64,000 nucleotides of DNA from the NCBI RefSeq assembly GCF_900142525.1, contig NZ_FRBD01000002.1, positions 186,001-250,000 of the forward strand, given 5' to 3'. This DNA comes from Xylanibacter ruminicola. Lineage in GTDB: Bacteria; Bacteroidota; Bacteroidia; Bacteroidales; Bacteroidaceae. Positions within the stretch are counted from its first letter, which is position 1; each line of letters starts with the position of its first letter. This document shows, piece after piece, positions 1 to 9,565 of the stretch. A program made the position numbers and the translations under genes. The notes under the pieces are model-generated. The model was not told the DNA's origin, made no database searches, and saw only the letters and a list, made by a program, of their open reading frames with translations.

Positions 1-32
1 TCTTGATCAGAAAATGTAATTAGTTTAAGTAT

Positions 33-1187
33 ATGTATCAGAATATAGTAAACTTTATCAAAGAACTTTATGGGCAGGACAATGTGCCGCTGAGTGTGCC
101 TAAGTTTATTGGTAATGAAAAGAAATACCTCAATATGTGCATTGACACCACATTTGTGAGTAGTGTCGGCAAATTTGTGGACCGCTTCGAGAATGACATG
201 GCTGTTTATACCGGCGCCAAACGTGCCGTTGTGTGTGTCAGCGGTACGAATGCATTGCACATGGCCATGATGCTTGCTGGTGTGGAGAGAGAGGACGAGG
301 TGCTGACACAGGCTCTCACCTTTATTGCTACGTGTAATGCCATCAGCTATATCGGGGCGCATCCCGTGTTTATCGATGTAGACAAACATACCATGGGCTT
401 GTCGCCTGATGCTGTCAAGGCCTGGTTGGCAGAATACGGAGAGGTAAGAAACGGCCAGTGCTATAATAAGAAAACCGGTCGTAGGGTAAAAGCCTGTGTT
501 CCTATGCATACCTTCGGTCATCCTGTGCGTATAGAAGAACTTGCTGCTATTTGCGAGGAGTGGTCTCTTGAACTGGTAGAAGATGCCGCTGAGAGTATCG
601 GCAGTAAGTATAAAGGAAAGCATACAGGATTGTTTGGTAAGGTGGGTGTACTCAGCTTTAATGGTAATAAGACTATCACTACAGGTGGCGGCGGTATGTT
701 ACTGTTCAATGATGAGGAGTTGGCCGCATTGGCCAAACACCTCACAACCCAGGCTAAGATACCTCATCGTTGGGAGTTCCGTCACGACCATATCGGCTAT
801 AATTACCGTATGCCGAATATTAATGCTGCACTCGGATGTGCACAGCTGGAGCATTTGGATGAATACATTGCCGACAAACGTTCTACTGCTACTGCCTATG
901 CTGAGTTCTTTAAGCATATTGAAGATGTTCAATTCTTTACCGAGCCCGAACATTGTTTCTCTAACTATTGGCTGAACGCGGTGATTCTGAAAGATCACGA
1001 GGCCCAGCAGAATTTCCTTCAGGAGACTAACGATCATGGTGTTATGACTCGTCCTATATGGGAATTGATGTCGCGACTCCCTATGTTTGAGCATTGTCAG
1101 CATGACAAGTTGGAAAATACCATTTTCTTTGCCGACCGTGTGGTTAATATCCCATCAAGTGTGCGTATTGCTGATGTACAATCGTAA
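33..1187 (+). CDS. legC: LegC-family PLP-dependent aminotransferase (DegT/DnrJ/EryC1 fold)
   Basis: A 384-residue sugar aminotransferase of the DegT/DnrJ/EryC1/StrS type. The N-terminal stretch PKFIGNEKKYL...FVSSVGKFVDRFE is typical of the LegC subgroup, which transfers an amino group to a UDP-4-keto-6-deoxy-hexose on the way to legionaminic-acid-like nonulosonic acids. The predicted PLP lysine is K213 in the motif SFNGNKT, followed by a glycine-rich TTGGGGM. An acidic VEDAAESIGS motif, the usual cofactor-pyridine contact, lies about 20 residues earlier. The length is normal for the family and the ATG at 33 gives a full-length protein. It heads a run of four closely spaced plus-strand genes for surface glycan synthesis, and the remaining sugar-pathway genes are presumably upstream of the window. 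The exact sugar made is inferred from family resemblance only. Confidence 0.85.
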   Translation: MYQNIVNFIKELYGQDNVPLSVPKFIGNEKKYLNMCIDTTFVSSVGKFVDRFENDMAVYTGAKRAVVCVSGTNALHMAMMLAGVEREDEVLTQALTFIATCNAISYIGAHPVFIDVDKHTMGLSPDAVKAWLAEYGEVRNGQCYNKKTGRRVKACVPMHTFGHPVRIEELAAICEEWSLELVEDAAESIGSKYKGKHTGLFGKVGVLSFNGNKTITTGGGGMLLFNDEELAALAKHLTTQAKIPHRWEFRHDHIGYNYRMPNINAALGCAQLEHLDEYIADKRSTATAYAEFFKHIEDVQFFTEPEHCFSNYWLNAVILKDHEAQQNFLQETNDHGVMTRPIWELMSRLPMFEHCQHDKLENTIFFADRVVNIPSSVRIADVQS

Positions 1188-1209
1188 TTCCTTTTAAGAT
1201 GTTGTAAGT

Positions 1210-2250
1210 ATGGAATCCAATCATATCATTTCTCAGGAAGTAACTCTACTTGAAGCACTGGCGCGTATCAATTCGTTTAAGGTGCCTGAACCACTGGTAC
1301 TTTTTGTGGTAGACAACCAGCAGCGTATGGTGGGTACACTCACCGACGGCGACTCGCGCAGAGCCCTCATTGCAGGTGCATCGGTATCTGATAAGGCTGA
1401 GAAAGTGATGCATCGGAAATTCCTGTATATGCGTCAGGAGGATATTACAAATGTCAATGAGATCCGACGCCAAAGGAACTTGAAGATGCAGTTAGTACCT
1501 ATTCTTGATGAGGCGCATCATATAGTAGATATTATCAATCTGGAGAAATACAGAACACGACTTCCTGTGGATGCGGTCATCATGGCGGGCGGTAAGGGTG
1601 AGCGTCTGCGTCCGCTTACAGAGAAAACTCCGAAACCGCTTCTGCCAGTCGGCGACAAGGCAATCATTGATCATAATGTTGACAGGCTGATATCATACGG
1701 TATCTCTCATATTTCTGTGACGGTTAATTATCTGGCGGAACAGTTGGAAGAACATTTTGCTGAACCTTATGGCGATGTGAAAATAAACTGTGTCAGGGAA
1801 CCACAGTTCCTTGGAACGATAGGAAGTGTTCAGTACGTCAAGGAGTTCTATAACGACACAGTGCTGGTGATGAACAGCGATTTGTTTACAAACATTGACT
1901 ATGAGGACTTTTACCTCCATCTGCAACAGCATGATGCAGAAATGTCGGTAGCTGCCATTCCTTATAACGTGGCTATCCCCTATGGTATCTTTAAGTTGGA
2001 AGGACGGAATATTAAGGGATTGATAGAGAAACCCAAGTATAACTATTATGCCAATGCCGGCATTTATATGATTAAACGTCGTGCCCTCGACGAGATTCCT
2101 GCCGATACTGTGTTCCATGCCACGGATCTGATAGAAAAACTGATAGCAGAGGGAAAGAATGTTATCCGTTATCCGCTTAATGGTACGTGGATTGACATAG
2201 GCAATCCGCAGGAGTATCAGAAAGCTAATGATTTTGTGAAACACCTTTAA
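1210..2250 (+). CDS. CBS-domain nucleotidyltransferase (sugar-1-phosphate NDP transferase)
   Basis: A 346-residue protein in two parts. Residues 1 to about 110 form a CBS-domain pair of the type found in PtmE/LegF-like proteins. Residues 120-346 are a sugar nucleotidyltransferase with the nucleotide-binding signature MAGGKGERLRP (glycines at about 126-127) followed by TPKPLLPVGDKAIID. Later motifs include NSDLF (metal-binding Asp), GLIEKP and the C-terminal GTWIDIGNP. Proteins of this architecture usually sit beside legC and activate an amino-sugar phosphate for nonulosonic acid synthesis, which fits the gene 22 bp upstream. The substrate cannot be read from the sequence. The CBS pair suggests control by an adenine nucleotide, which is known for CBS domains generally and inferred here. 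Confidence 0.8.
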   Translation: MESNHIISQEVTLLEALARINSFKVPEPLVLFVVDNQQRMVGTLTDGDSRRALIAGASVSDKAEKVMHRKFLYMRQEDITNVNEIRRQRNLKMQLVPILDEAHHIVDIINLEKYRTRLPVDAVIMAGGKGERLRPLTEKTPKPLLPVGDKAIIDHNVDRLISYGISHISVTVNYLAEQLEEHFAEPYGDVKINCVREPQFLGTIGSVQYVKEFYNDTVLVMNSDLFTNIDYEDFYLHLQQHDAEMSVAAIPYNVAIPYGIFKLEGRNIKGLIEKPKYNYYANAGIYMIKRRALDEIPADTVFHATDLIEKLIAEGKNVIRYPLNGTWIDIGNPQEYQKANDFVKHL

Positions 2251-2265
2251 TGAAACGTTCATGAT

Positions 2266-3192
2266 ATGATGTATTATATAGTATTTGCCATTTGGTATCT
2301 GTTCTCGCTGCTGCCGTTCTGGGTACTTTATCTTTTCAGCGATTTTATCTATTTGATTCTATATAAGATGTTAGGCTATCGCGTAAAAGTGGTGCGCAAG
2401 AATCTGACAGAGTCATTCCCGGAAAAGAGTGAGAAAGAACTGCGCGAGATTGAAAGCAAATTCTATCATCGCTTGTGTGATTACTTTGTTGAGTTGTTGA
2501 AGAGCATGACGATGAGTGACAAAGAGATACGCAAGAGAATGGTGTTCAAGGGTACAGAAATAATTGAACAATGTGTTGCTGATGAACAATCTATAGCTCT
2601 TTATCTTGGCCATACTTTCAACTGGGAGTGGGTTACTTCGTTACCGTTCAGGATCTCGGATAAGATGCATTGTGGGCAGCTGTATCATGCACTCGAAAAT
2701 CCGATTATTGATAAGATACTGCTTCGTCAGCGACAGCGTTGGGGGGCGGAGTGTATTGCACTTGTTGATATTCTGCGTAAGACCATTGAATACAAAAAGA
2801 AGAACCAGTTGACCATTATAGGTTATATTGGCGATCAGGTGCCGCATTGGAACAACATTCACCATTGGTGCTGGTTCCTGAACCACGATACACCCGTGAT
2901 GACTGGTACAGAGCGTATAGCCATCAAGAATCATCAGGCTATCCTATATCTTGAGTTAACCCAAAAGAAGAGGGGACATTATGAGGCAGAATTCAAGTTG
3001 ATTACCCGTAAGCCGGAACAACTGAAAGAATTTGAGGCTACTGATATCTATTATCAGATGCTGGAGGCAAATATCCGTCGTCAGCCTGAACTATGGCTCT
3101 GGAGCCACAATCGCTGGAAGCGTACCCGCGAGGAGTTTAACCGTCGTTTCAAGGTGGTTGATGGCAAAGTAATACAAATATTGGAAGATTAA
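2266..3192 (+). CDS. LpxL/HtrB-like lipid acyltransferase
   Basis: A 308-residue inner-membrane acyltransferase of the lysophospholipid/lipid A family. It begins with a hydrophobic anchor (residues 3-35, rich in Leu, Trp and Phe). The catalytic HX4E motif is H116-T-F-N-W-E121 in the segment YLGHTFNWEW. A second conserved block, IGYIGDQVP, lies at about 186-194. The usual role of the family is transfer of a fatty acyl chain to lipid A or a related lipid precursor on the cytoplasmic face. It starts 15 bp after the nucleotidyltransferase and is followed after 2 bp by a fucosyltransferase, so it is probably co-transcribed with glycan genes. Whether lipid A or another glycolipid is acylated is not decidable here. 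Confidence 0.8.
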   Translation: MMYYIVFAIWYLFSLLPFWVLYLFSDFIYLILYKMLGYRVKVVRKNLTESFPEKSEKELREIESKFYHRLCDYFVELLKSMTMSDKEIRKRMVFKGTEIIEQCVADEQSIALYLGHTFNWEWVTSLPFRISDKMHCGQLYHALENPIIDKILLRQRQRWGAECIALVDILRKTIEYKKKNQLTIIGYIGDQVPHWNNIHHWCWFLNHDTPVMTGTERIAIKNHQAILYLELTQKKRGHYEAEFKLITRKPEQLKEFEATDIYYQMLEANIRRQPELWLWSHNRWKRTREEFNRRFKVVDGKVIQILED

Positions 3193-3194
3193 AG

Positions 3195-4004
3195 ATGATT
3201 TTTGTTCACGATAAGGGCCGGATGGCCAACAATATCCTGCAGTACGGGCATGTGTATGCCTGGGGGCGTGAGCATGGCCGTAAGACCATGTCAATGCGCT
3301 TTGCCTATAAATACCCGTGGTTTCATATATGTCATACTCGTTATCATAACTTCCTGACATATCTCTTTGCGAAGTATGCTGCCAAGTGGAAACTGATACC
3401 AACCGTTCGGTTTGATGAGGAGGGGGCTGATTATAGTAACGAGGAACAAGTGATGTTGGATAGGAAGATGGTGTTTGTGGGCGGATGGTATGCTAACTGG
3501 CATGATCTGTTCCTGAAATATAAGGAGGAAATTCTGGATCTGTTTGCCTTTGACAATAAGGTAGAACAGCATGTTGAAGGTATAATCGGTACCCAACAGG
3601 GGATAAACCTTGGTGTACACATACGCAGAGGGGACTATGCCAGATTCTATGGTGGAAGGTTCTTTTATTCAGACGAACAATATGTGGAAGTTATAAAACG
3701 TTTTGCAGCGATGCATGCCAATGAAAAGGTAAACGTATTTATTTGCGGTAATGACCCCAAACTGCAGCGCGACTTTTATAGGGATAATCTAAAGGCATGT
3801 CATGTGGAATTTCCTGATGGAAACCCAGCAGAAGACCTCTGCCTGCTTTCACACTGCGATTACTTGATTGGGGCGCCCAGCACCTTCTCGCTGGTGGCCG
3901 CCATGTATCGCGACACACCATTATATTGGATAGAGGATGCTGAAGCAGAACTGAACGACAGTTCTTTCAAACATTTCGACTATCTGTTCCGTCACATTTA
4001 TTGA
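3195..4004 (+). CDS. GT11 alpha-1,2-fucosyltransferase-like protein
   Basis: A 269-residue cytosolic glycosyltransferase of the GT11 (FUT1/FutC) family. The hallmark GDP-fucose-binding motif HxRRxDY is present as H142-I-R144-R145-G-D-Y. A later block with GNDPKLQRDFY and SHCDYLIGAPSTFSLVAAMY matches the C-terminal GT11 region, with its conserved serine/threonine-rich nucleotide pocket. The family forms alpha-1,2-fucosyl linkages, usually on galactose. It is the last gene of the plus-strand glycan cluster and ends only 5 bp before the stop of the convergent gene. No T-rich terminator is visible in that gap. The acceptor is unknown. Confidence 0.82.
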   Translation: MIFVHDKGRMANNILQYGHVYAWGREHGRKTMSMRFAYKYPWFHICHTRYHNFLTYLFAKYAAKWKLIPTVRFDEEGADYSNEEQVMLDRKMVFVGGWYANWHDLFLKYKEEILDLFAFDNKVEQHVEGIIGTQQGINLGVHIRRGDYARFYGGRFFYSDEQYVEVIKRFAAMHANEKVNVFICGNDPKLQRDFYRDNLKACHVEFPDGNPAEDLCLLSHCDYLIGAPSTFSLVAAMYRDTPLYWIEDAEAELNDSSFKHFDYLFRHIY

Positions 4005-4009
4005 GAAAG

Positions 4010-5959
4010 CTAAGGCTGTAGCTTGTCGTTTACCATACGGTACATATACTGCTGGATGATAGCCTTGAGCTCGCGTTCCATAGACTGCTGCTGAGGCAAG
4101 CGGCCTGTAAGGTTGTGCTGCATCAGTGAGTCGGAAAGGGAATACATGCCTGTAGTTCTGGTGCCGTCGAACTGCAGCACATGGCCGTGCTTTACGTATT
4201 GATAGATGCCGTTGAGGTAATTTACAGCCCAAGTATCTTCAGCAGGTGTGTTCAGCAGGTCGATACCGAAGCCGAAGTAGGGCTTCTGGTAGTTGAGCAT
4301 ACCCATGATTGTGGGGAGTATGTCAATCTGTTGGGCAATCTTGTCCTGTATCTCAGGCTTTCTTTCGGGATTTCCCGGCTCGTAGATGATGATGGGCGAG
4401 CAGAAACCACCAAGGTCGGTCTGGTAGTATGCGTGATCGGATAGATTGGTATGATCACTCGTCAGGACGAAAATCGTGTTATTGAACCAAGGCTCCTTGC
4501 TGGCTTTCTTGAAGAACTTGCCTATGGCCATATCGGTATAGCGTATACACTTGTGAATAATGATGCCTTCTTCAGGATATACATCCTTGTACTTTTCTGG
4601 TACTACATAGGGATGATGGCTACTGGCGGTGAACAGGGCTGTCATAAAGGGCTGCTTCATCTCCGACATCTTAGTAGCGTAGTACTGCAGGAAAGGCTCG
4701 TCCCAGATGGCCCATGTGCCGTCGAAATCCTTGTCGCCACCAAAACGAGGGTCGTCATTATAGTCTTCGCGACCATAATATTCTTTGAAACCTGTAGCGC
4801 GCGAAAAAGCCTGGAAACCCATGGAACCACGTTGGGCGCCATGGAAAAAGGCTGTGGCGTAACCTTCGTCTGAAAGGATTGAGGCAATACCGCTGAGCTG
4901 GTTCATGGAGGCCGGTGTTAATATGAACGGCTCGATGAACATGGGGATGCTGGAGAGTATAGAAGGCATACCATCAATACTCTTACGGCCATTGCAATAG
5001 CTATAGCGGAATGTGGTGCTATGGGCAATGAGCGAATCTACACAAGGGGTGTAACCCTTATAGCTGCCACCGTCAAGGTCGCGATTCAGAGCCCCGATAT
5101 ACTCTCGACCGAAACTCTCGACAATCAGAATAACTACGTTTTTCTTCGTGGTAAGTGGTGATGGCGTGGACGATAGAGAGCCGTTGTGAATGGGGGAGTA
5201 GGTGGCTTCTAACTCTGCCTCGTTGTCGAAGTAATCGGGCACTACGAATACATTGGTATCATAGGTCCTGAGGAGTGCAAAGGGGGTGTTGAGTACCAAT
5301 GCTGCATCAATGGGGCGCTTGGCGTATTGATTGGCATTTGATATTGTGATGGGGCGTACTGCCGTGGCAAAGCCTCCACGCATGCCTGCTACACAGAACG
5401 GAATTGTTATGAGAAGCGATATGAGACAAATCACGTTGTATTTCCATTTGTATAAGATTGTGCGGTAGTTGAGGCTTGGCATGGCATAAAGCTTCCAAAG
5501 CGCGAATACTATCAAGGCGAAAAGCAATACCAGATACCAATGGGTTAGGAATTCTCTGCCTATGATGCTGCCCAGATTGTTCTCATTGGAAAATTCGCTG
5601 AACACCGAACTGGTGGTGCGACGCATGGTATATTTAAAGTAAACAGAATCGGCCAGATTGATGGTAAGGGTGATGCTGTTTACAATGATGTAGAGCCACT
5701 TGCAGAAACGATGATAAGAAGTATTCTCCTTTCTGTGCCAGGGAATAAGCATCAGCAGGATATAGAGGGCATTGGTGTAGAGAATTGCTGACGTATCAAA
5801 CATCAATCCGCCTTGGAATATCTCGAGTGTAAAGTCAAAATAGCTGGCGTTCTCGGCATAATACTCTAATCGGGCCATCATGTATACCAGATATACCAGT
5901 ATCAGGTTCCATGCTAATGCTACAGCAGGGGCGAAGGATTTGTTTAATAATTGTTTCAT
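4010..5959 (-). CDS. LTA synthase-like membrane sulfatase-fold transferase (second copy)
   Basis: A 649-residue protein with about five N-terminal membrane segments (residues 10-215) and an extracytoplasmic alkaline-phosphatase/sulfatase-fold domain (about 270-600). Metal and nucleophile motifs are visible: NVVILIVESFGREY for the first metal-binding Glu, and YCNGRKSIDGMPSI, where Ser or the adjacent position takes the place of the usual nucleophilic Thr. TSDHTNLSDH supplies the later metal ligands. Family members transfer phosphoglycerol or phosphoethanolamine head groups to glycans or lipids outside the membrane. It overlaps the upstream paralogue by 4 bp (ATGA), so the two are translationally coupled. 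A Gram-negative bacterium does not make lipoteichoic acid, so a phospho-substituent on LPS or capsule is more likely (inference). Confidence 0.85.
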   Translation of the reverse strand: MKQLLNKSFAPAVALAWNLILVYLVYMMARLEYYAENASYFDFTLEIFQGGLMFDTSAILYTNALYILLMLIPWHRKENTSYHRFCKWLYIIVNSITLTINLADSVYFKYTMRRTTSSVFSEFSNENNLGSIIGREFLTHWYLVLLFALIVFALWKLYAMPSLNYRTILYKWKYNVICLISLLITIPFCVAGMRGGFATAVRPITISNANQYAKRPIDAALVLNTPFALLRTYDTNVFVVPDYFDNEAELEATYSPIHNGSLSSTPSPLTTKKNVVILIVESFGREYIGALNRDLDGGSYKGYTPCVDSLIAHSTTFRYSYCNGRKSIDGMPSILSSIPMFIEPFILTPASMNQLSGIASILSDEGYATAFFHGAQRGSMGFQAFSRATGFKEYYGREDYNDDPRFGGDKDFDGTWAIWDEPFLQYYATKMSEMKQPFMTALFTASSHHPYVVPEKYKDVYPEEGIIIHKCIRYTDMAIGKFFKKASKEPWFNNTIFVLTSDHTNLSDHAYYQTDLGGFCSPIIIYEPGNPERKPEIQDKIAQQIDILPTIMGMLNYQKPYFGFGIDLLNTPAEDTWAVNYLNGIYQYVKHGHVLQFDGTRTTGMYSLSDSLMQHNLTGRLPQQQSMERELKAIIQQYMYRMVNDKLQP

Positions 5960-7755
5960 CGTGCATTGAGGTCTTTGGATGCTGACTGGAGTATGGCTTT
6001 ACCCAAGTTGATATCACCATTGCCCTTAACGGTTTGCATGGTGTTAAGATCAAATACCGTAAAGCCGGTGCTGTCTACCAGCGAGAATCCATTATTGTAT
6101 GTATGTATGGCCAGCGGATGCGTGTAGCTGCGGCTAAGCACATCGCGACTGTAGGTGTAGTCGGTATGAGAAATGCCCAACTGCCCCAACAATGTGGCTG
6201 GGAGATCGGTCTGATTACAGATTGTTTCCACGCGGCGAGGCGCCTTGACGGCACCGCCCACCCATATCATAGGTATGTGATTGCGCAGAGGGTGCAACTC
6301 GTCGTATTCCTTATAGATGATGCCATGATCGGGCAGCATAATAACCAAGGTGTTCTGCCAGGCTTTACTGTTACGTAGTTTGGCTATGAAATCGCCAATG
6401 CACTGGTCCAGATAGTAGAAGGCATTGAGAACCTCATCGTCAAACTGATGGATGGGTACATCCCACGGCTCGTGGCTGCTAAGCGTTGAGTAACCTATGA
6501 GATATGGCTGAGACATAGATGTGGCCATATCGAATAGGGTGCCGAAGGTGATATCGTCGCGCACACCCCACTCGGCGGTTTTCTGGTCTGCTGCAGAATA
6601 GTCGGCTTTCCATGTTAGCTGCTCAAAGCCGCCACCGATAAGGTAACTGCGCATGTTGGTGAAGTTAATGTCGCCACCATAGAGATAGTGGGTGGCGTAG
6701 CCTTTGGTATCGCGAAGAGAGCGTGCCAGACAGGGCAGGGAACGACTCTTGGCGGGGAGTTTCATGACTGAAATTGTGGGGAACGAGGGATAGCCGCTAT
6801 AGGTGCATAGCGTGCCGCGGTCGGTACGCCACGAGTTGGCGTAGCAGTTGGTGAAGTAGATTCCTTCGTTGGTCAGGCGATTAAGATGAGGAGTGATGTC
6901 ACTACGTCCGCTAAGCTCTGTGAACTGTCCGCCACAACTCTCCATCAGAATAACGATGATGTTAGGTGTGGGTGTGTTGAGCAGTGTGTCGACATCGATA
7001 CTCTCTGTATTGAAAAGTTCGCTCGTTATCTTCTCGCATGCTTCATCGCTCATGAAATCGTAGCTGATATTGCTGCTGTCAAGACTGTCTATCGAGTCGA
7101 GGAAATTGAACACAGGGTTAACGGCAGAATGGTTCAGAAACTGGTTCTGCGAGAAATATACCTGTCCAATATTAGTAGCCGATTCGTCAAGGCCACCGCG
7201 GATACCGATGATGATGACAGGAATCGCTATGAGGTGAAGAATAAGAGATACGTATTTCGGTGGTGTGGCGGTGCGGTGCTGGGGTGGCGCAATATTTCTA
7301 TATCCGCCATAGATAACAATGGTGGTTACTGCAAATGCAAGGAAGCGGATAATCATGTAGATGGCAGATACACTGGCTGCCATCTCGTTGGGAGACTCAA
7401 GATACTGCAGGCACGAGGCATCGAGCTTGAAGCCCCAGAAGGGATAGAGGCTGGTGTCGGCCACGAAGGCCAAGGCGAACACCAGTGAGATGAACAGAAA
7501 ATAACCGCGTAGCAATTGTGTGAGCCATTTGGCCCAATACCAGATACTTACGATGCTAAGCAAGAATGGTACAATGAAAAAATAGAGGGCCGTAGACAAA
7601 TCAAGAGATAGGCCGTGCCATACTACCTGGAACATGTCGCCAAAGGCAAACTCATGTCCCTCGCGGCAGAAGAGCATGAAAGCCACCTTTGCCATGACGA
7701 ACACGATGACGGTCCACAGGTATGTCTGTACCAGAAACTTAACTCTGCATTTCAT
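5956..7755 (-). CDS. LTA synthase-like membrane sulfatase-fold transferase (first copy)
   Basis: A 599-residue paralogue of the next gene with the same layout: N-terminal membrane helices (about residues 9-195), then a periplasmic sulfatase-fold domain from about residue 260. Key motifs are PNIIVILMESCGGQF (metal-binding Glu), WRTDRGTLC (Thr is the predicted nucleophile) and LPDHGIIY (Asp/His metal ligands). The nucleophile motif differs from the Ser-type motif of its neighbour, so the two may use different donors or acceptors. The start codon lies inside the 3' end of the ABC exporter gene (17-bp overlap), which supports one operon transcribed from upstream of miaB. The predicted activity is phospho-group transfer in the periplasm; the substrate is unknown. 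Confidence 0.85.
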   Translation of the reverse strand: MKCRVKFLVQTYLWTVIVFVMAKVAFMLFCREGHEFAFGDMFQVVWHGLSLDLSTALYFFIVPFLLSIVSIWYWAKWLTQLLRGYFLFISLVFALAFVADTSLYPFWGFKLDASCLQYLESPNEMAASVSAIYMIIRFLAFAVTTIVIYGGYRNIAPPQHRTATPPKYVSLILHLIAIPVIIIGIRGGLDESATNIGQVYFSQNQFLNHSAVNPVFNFLDSIDSLDSSNISYDFMSDEACEKITSELFNTESIDVDTLLNTPTPNIIVILMESCGGQFTELSGRSDITPHLNRLTNEGIYFTNCYANSWRTDRGTLCTYSGYPSFPTISVMKLPAKSRSLPCLARSLRDTKGYATHYLYGGDINFTNMRSYLIGGGFEQLTWKADYSAADQKTAEWGVRDDITFGTLFDMATSMSQPYLIGYSTLSSHEPWDVPIHQFDDEVLNAFYYLDQCIGDFIAKLRNSKAWQNTLVIMLPDHGIIYKEYDELHPLRNHIPMIWVGGAVKAPRRVETICNQTDLPATLLGQLGISHTDYTYSRDVLSRSYTHPLAIHTYNNGFSLVDSTGFTVFDLNTMQTVKGNGDINLGKAILQSASKDLNAR

Positions 7756-9565
7756 GTAGCTTCTTATAATATCCGTCGAATGACAAAAGCTCCTCGTGGG
7801 TGCCGCGCTCTACAATCTTTCCATCGTGGAGCACGCAAATCTCATCGGCATTCTTGATGGTAGAAAGACGGTGGGCGATAGCCACGGTGGTACGGGTCTT
7901 CATCAGTCGCTCCAATGCATCCTGAACCAGACGCTCGCTTTCTGTGTCGAGTGCCGATGTGGCCTCGTCGAGAATCAATATCGGTGGATTCTTAAGAATG
8001 GCTCGGGCTATAGATACACGTTGGCGCTGACCTCCGGAGAGTCGGCCTCCGCGGTCGCCGATGTTGGTGTCGAAACCACTCTCTGATGCCATGATGAACT
8101 CGTAGGCATTGGCTATCTTTGCTGCCTCTTCAATCTGCTGTTGTGTGGCATTGTCAACACCAAACGAGATGTTGTTGCGGAAGGAATCGTTAAACAGTAT
8201 CGCCTCCTGATTTACATTGCCTATAAGCTGACGAAGGTCATGGATACCAAGATCCTTGACGTTGATGCCATCGATGAGTACCTCGCCCTCCTGAACATCG
8301 TAGTAGCGGGGAATAAGGTCGACCATAGTAGATTTTCCACTACCGCTCTGACCTACGAGTGCTATAGTTTTGCCTTTTGGAATGGTGAGGTTGATATCCT
8401 TAAGAACCCACTGCTCGCCATACTTGAACGATACGTGGCGGAACTCTATCTGATGTTCGAAACTTGAAATATGCTTGGGTGTCTCTGGCTCCTTAATGGT
8501 GTTTTCTGCCATCAGAATTTTGTCTACACGCTCCATAGAAGCAAGTCCCTTTGGAATGTTGTATCCGGCTTTCGAAAAATCCTTGAGTGGATTGATGATC
8601 GAATAGAGCATCACCATGTAATAGATAAAGATAGGTCCGGAGAGTGTGTGGTTATTGAGCACTAATACACCACCAAACCACAGAACTATAACAATAAGGA
8701 TAGTGCCAAGGAACTCAGACATGGGGTGAGCAGAAGATTGGCGTATGTTAACACGCATAATATCGTTGCGATATGCCGTGTTAATGTTGTCGAACCTGTT
8801 GTTCATCTTCTTTTCGGCACAAAAAGCCTTGATAATACGTAGTCCTCCAAGTGTCTCTTCTACCTGACTCATGGTGTCGCTCCATAGTGACTGCGCTTTA
8901 ATAGAATCCTGTTTCAACTTGCGACCTACATACCCCATAAACCATCCCATGACAGGTACGATGATGAGTGTGAAGAGTGTGAGTTGCCATGAGATAAAGA
9001 TGAGCGCAGCAAAATAAGAGATGATAAGAATAGGATTCTTAAACAGCATCTCGAGTGATGCCATAATTGAATTCTCAATTTCCTGAACATCGCCACTCAT
9101 GCGAGCAATAATGTCACCCTTGCGCTCTTCAGAGAAGAAACCCAGAGGAAGTGAGGTTATCTTATGATATACCTGATTGCGGATATCGCGCACCACACCT
9201 GTACGAATAGGTATGATAGTGGCCGCAGAAAGAAAATATGCACCGGTCTTCAAGAAAGTTGTGACAGCAAGGAATAAACCGATAAACAACAGTGTTGTGG
9301 TCTGTCCCCAATCTGCTATAAGTCCGTTGACATAGTAGTTCATGTTATTCATCAGTACTGCCTGTATGTTGGACCAATCCCACGCCATAAGTGAGGTGGC
9401 TGTCTCAGCGTCGCTGGTTTGGAACAATATCTGAAGAATAGGGATAAGCGCTGCAAAAGAGAAAATATTGAGTACTGCCGACAGGATGTTAAACACTACT
9501 GACAGCACCAGATATTTCTTATATGGCGGAACAAATCGCCTCAGCACGTTTAGGAATTCTTTCAT
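7739..9565 (-). CDS. MsbA-like ABC exporter (fused permease and ATPase)
   Basis: A 608-residue half-transporter of the type-IV (MsbA/lipid exporter) class. The transmembrane domain covers about residues 1-330 with six helices, and the nucleotide-binding domain about 365-608. Walker A is GQSGSGKST, the signature is LSGGQRQRVSIARA, Walker B is ILILDEATSALD, and the H-loop is AIAHRLST. The length is normal for MsbA. The start overlaps the miaB stop by 4 bp. Placement directly before two LTA-synthase-like genes suggests that it flips a lipid-linked substrate, or supplies one to them. Export of a lipid is family knowledge; the link to the neighbours is inference. Confidence 0.88.
   Translation of the reverse strand: MKEFLNVLRRFVPPYKKYLVLSVVFNILSAVLNIFSFAALIPILQILFQTSDAETATSLMAWDWSNIQAVLMNNMNYYVNGLIADWGQTTTLLFIGLFLAVTTFLKTGAYFLSAATIIPIRTGVVRDIRNQVYHKITSLPLGFFSEERKGDIIARMSGDVQEIENSIMASLEMLFKNPILIISYFAALIFISWQLTLFTLIIVPVMGWFMGYVGRKLKQDSIKAQSLWSDTMSQVEETLGGLRIIKAFCAEKKMNNRFDNINTAYRNDIMRVNIRQSSAHPMSEFLGTILIVIVLWFGGVLVLNNHTLSGPIFIYYMVMLYSIINPLKDFSKAGYNIPKGLASMERVDKILMAENTIKEPETPKHISSFEHQIEFRHVSFKYGEQWVLKDINLTIPKGKTIALVGQSGSGKSTMVDLIPRYYDVQEGEVLIDGINVKDLGIHDLRQLIGNVNQEAILFNDSFRNNISFGVDNATQQQIEEAAKIANAYEFIMASESGFDTNIGDRGGRLSGGQRQRVSIARAILKNPPILILDEATSALDTESERLVQDALERLMKTRTTVAIAHRLSTIKNADEICVLHDGKIVERGTHEELLSFDGYYKKLHEMQS

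Noticed and set aside
6886..7488. A 200-residue open frame on the plus strand inside the first LTA-synthase-like gene
   Set aside because: It overlaps strongly conserved sulfatase-fold coding sequence and has no homology signs of its own.
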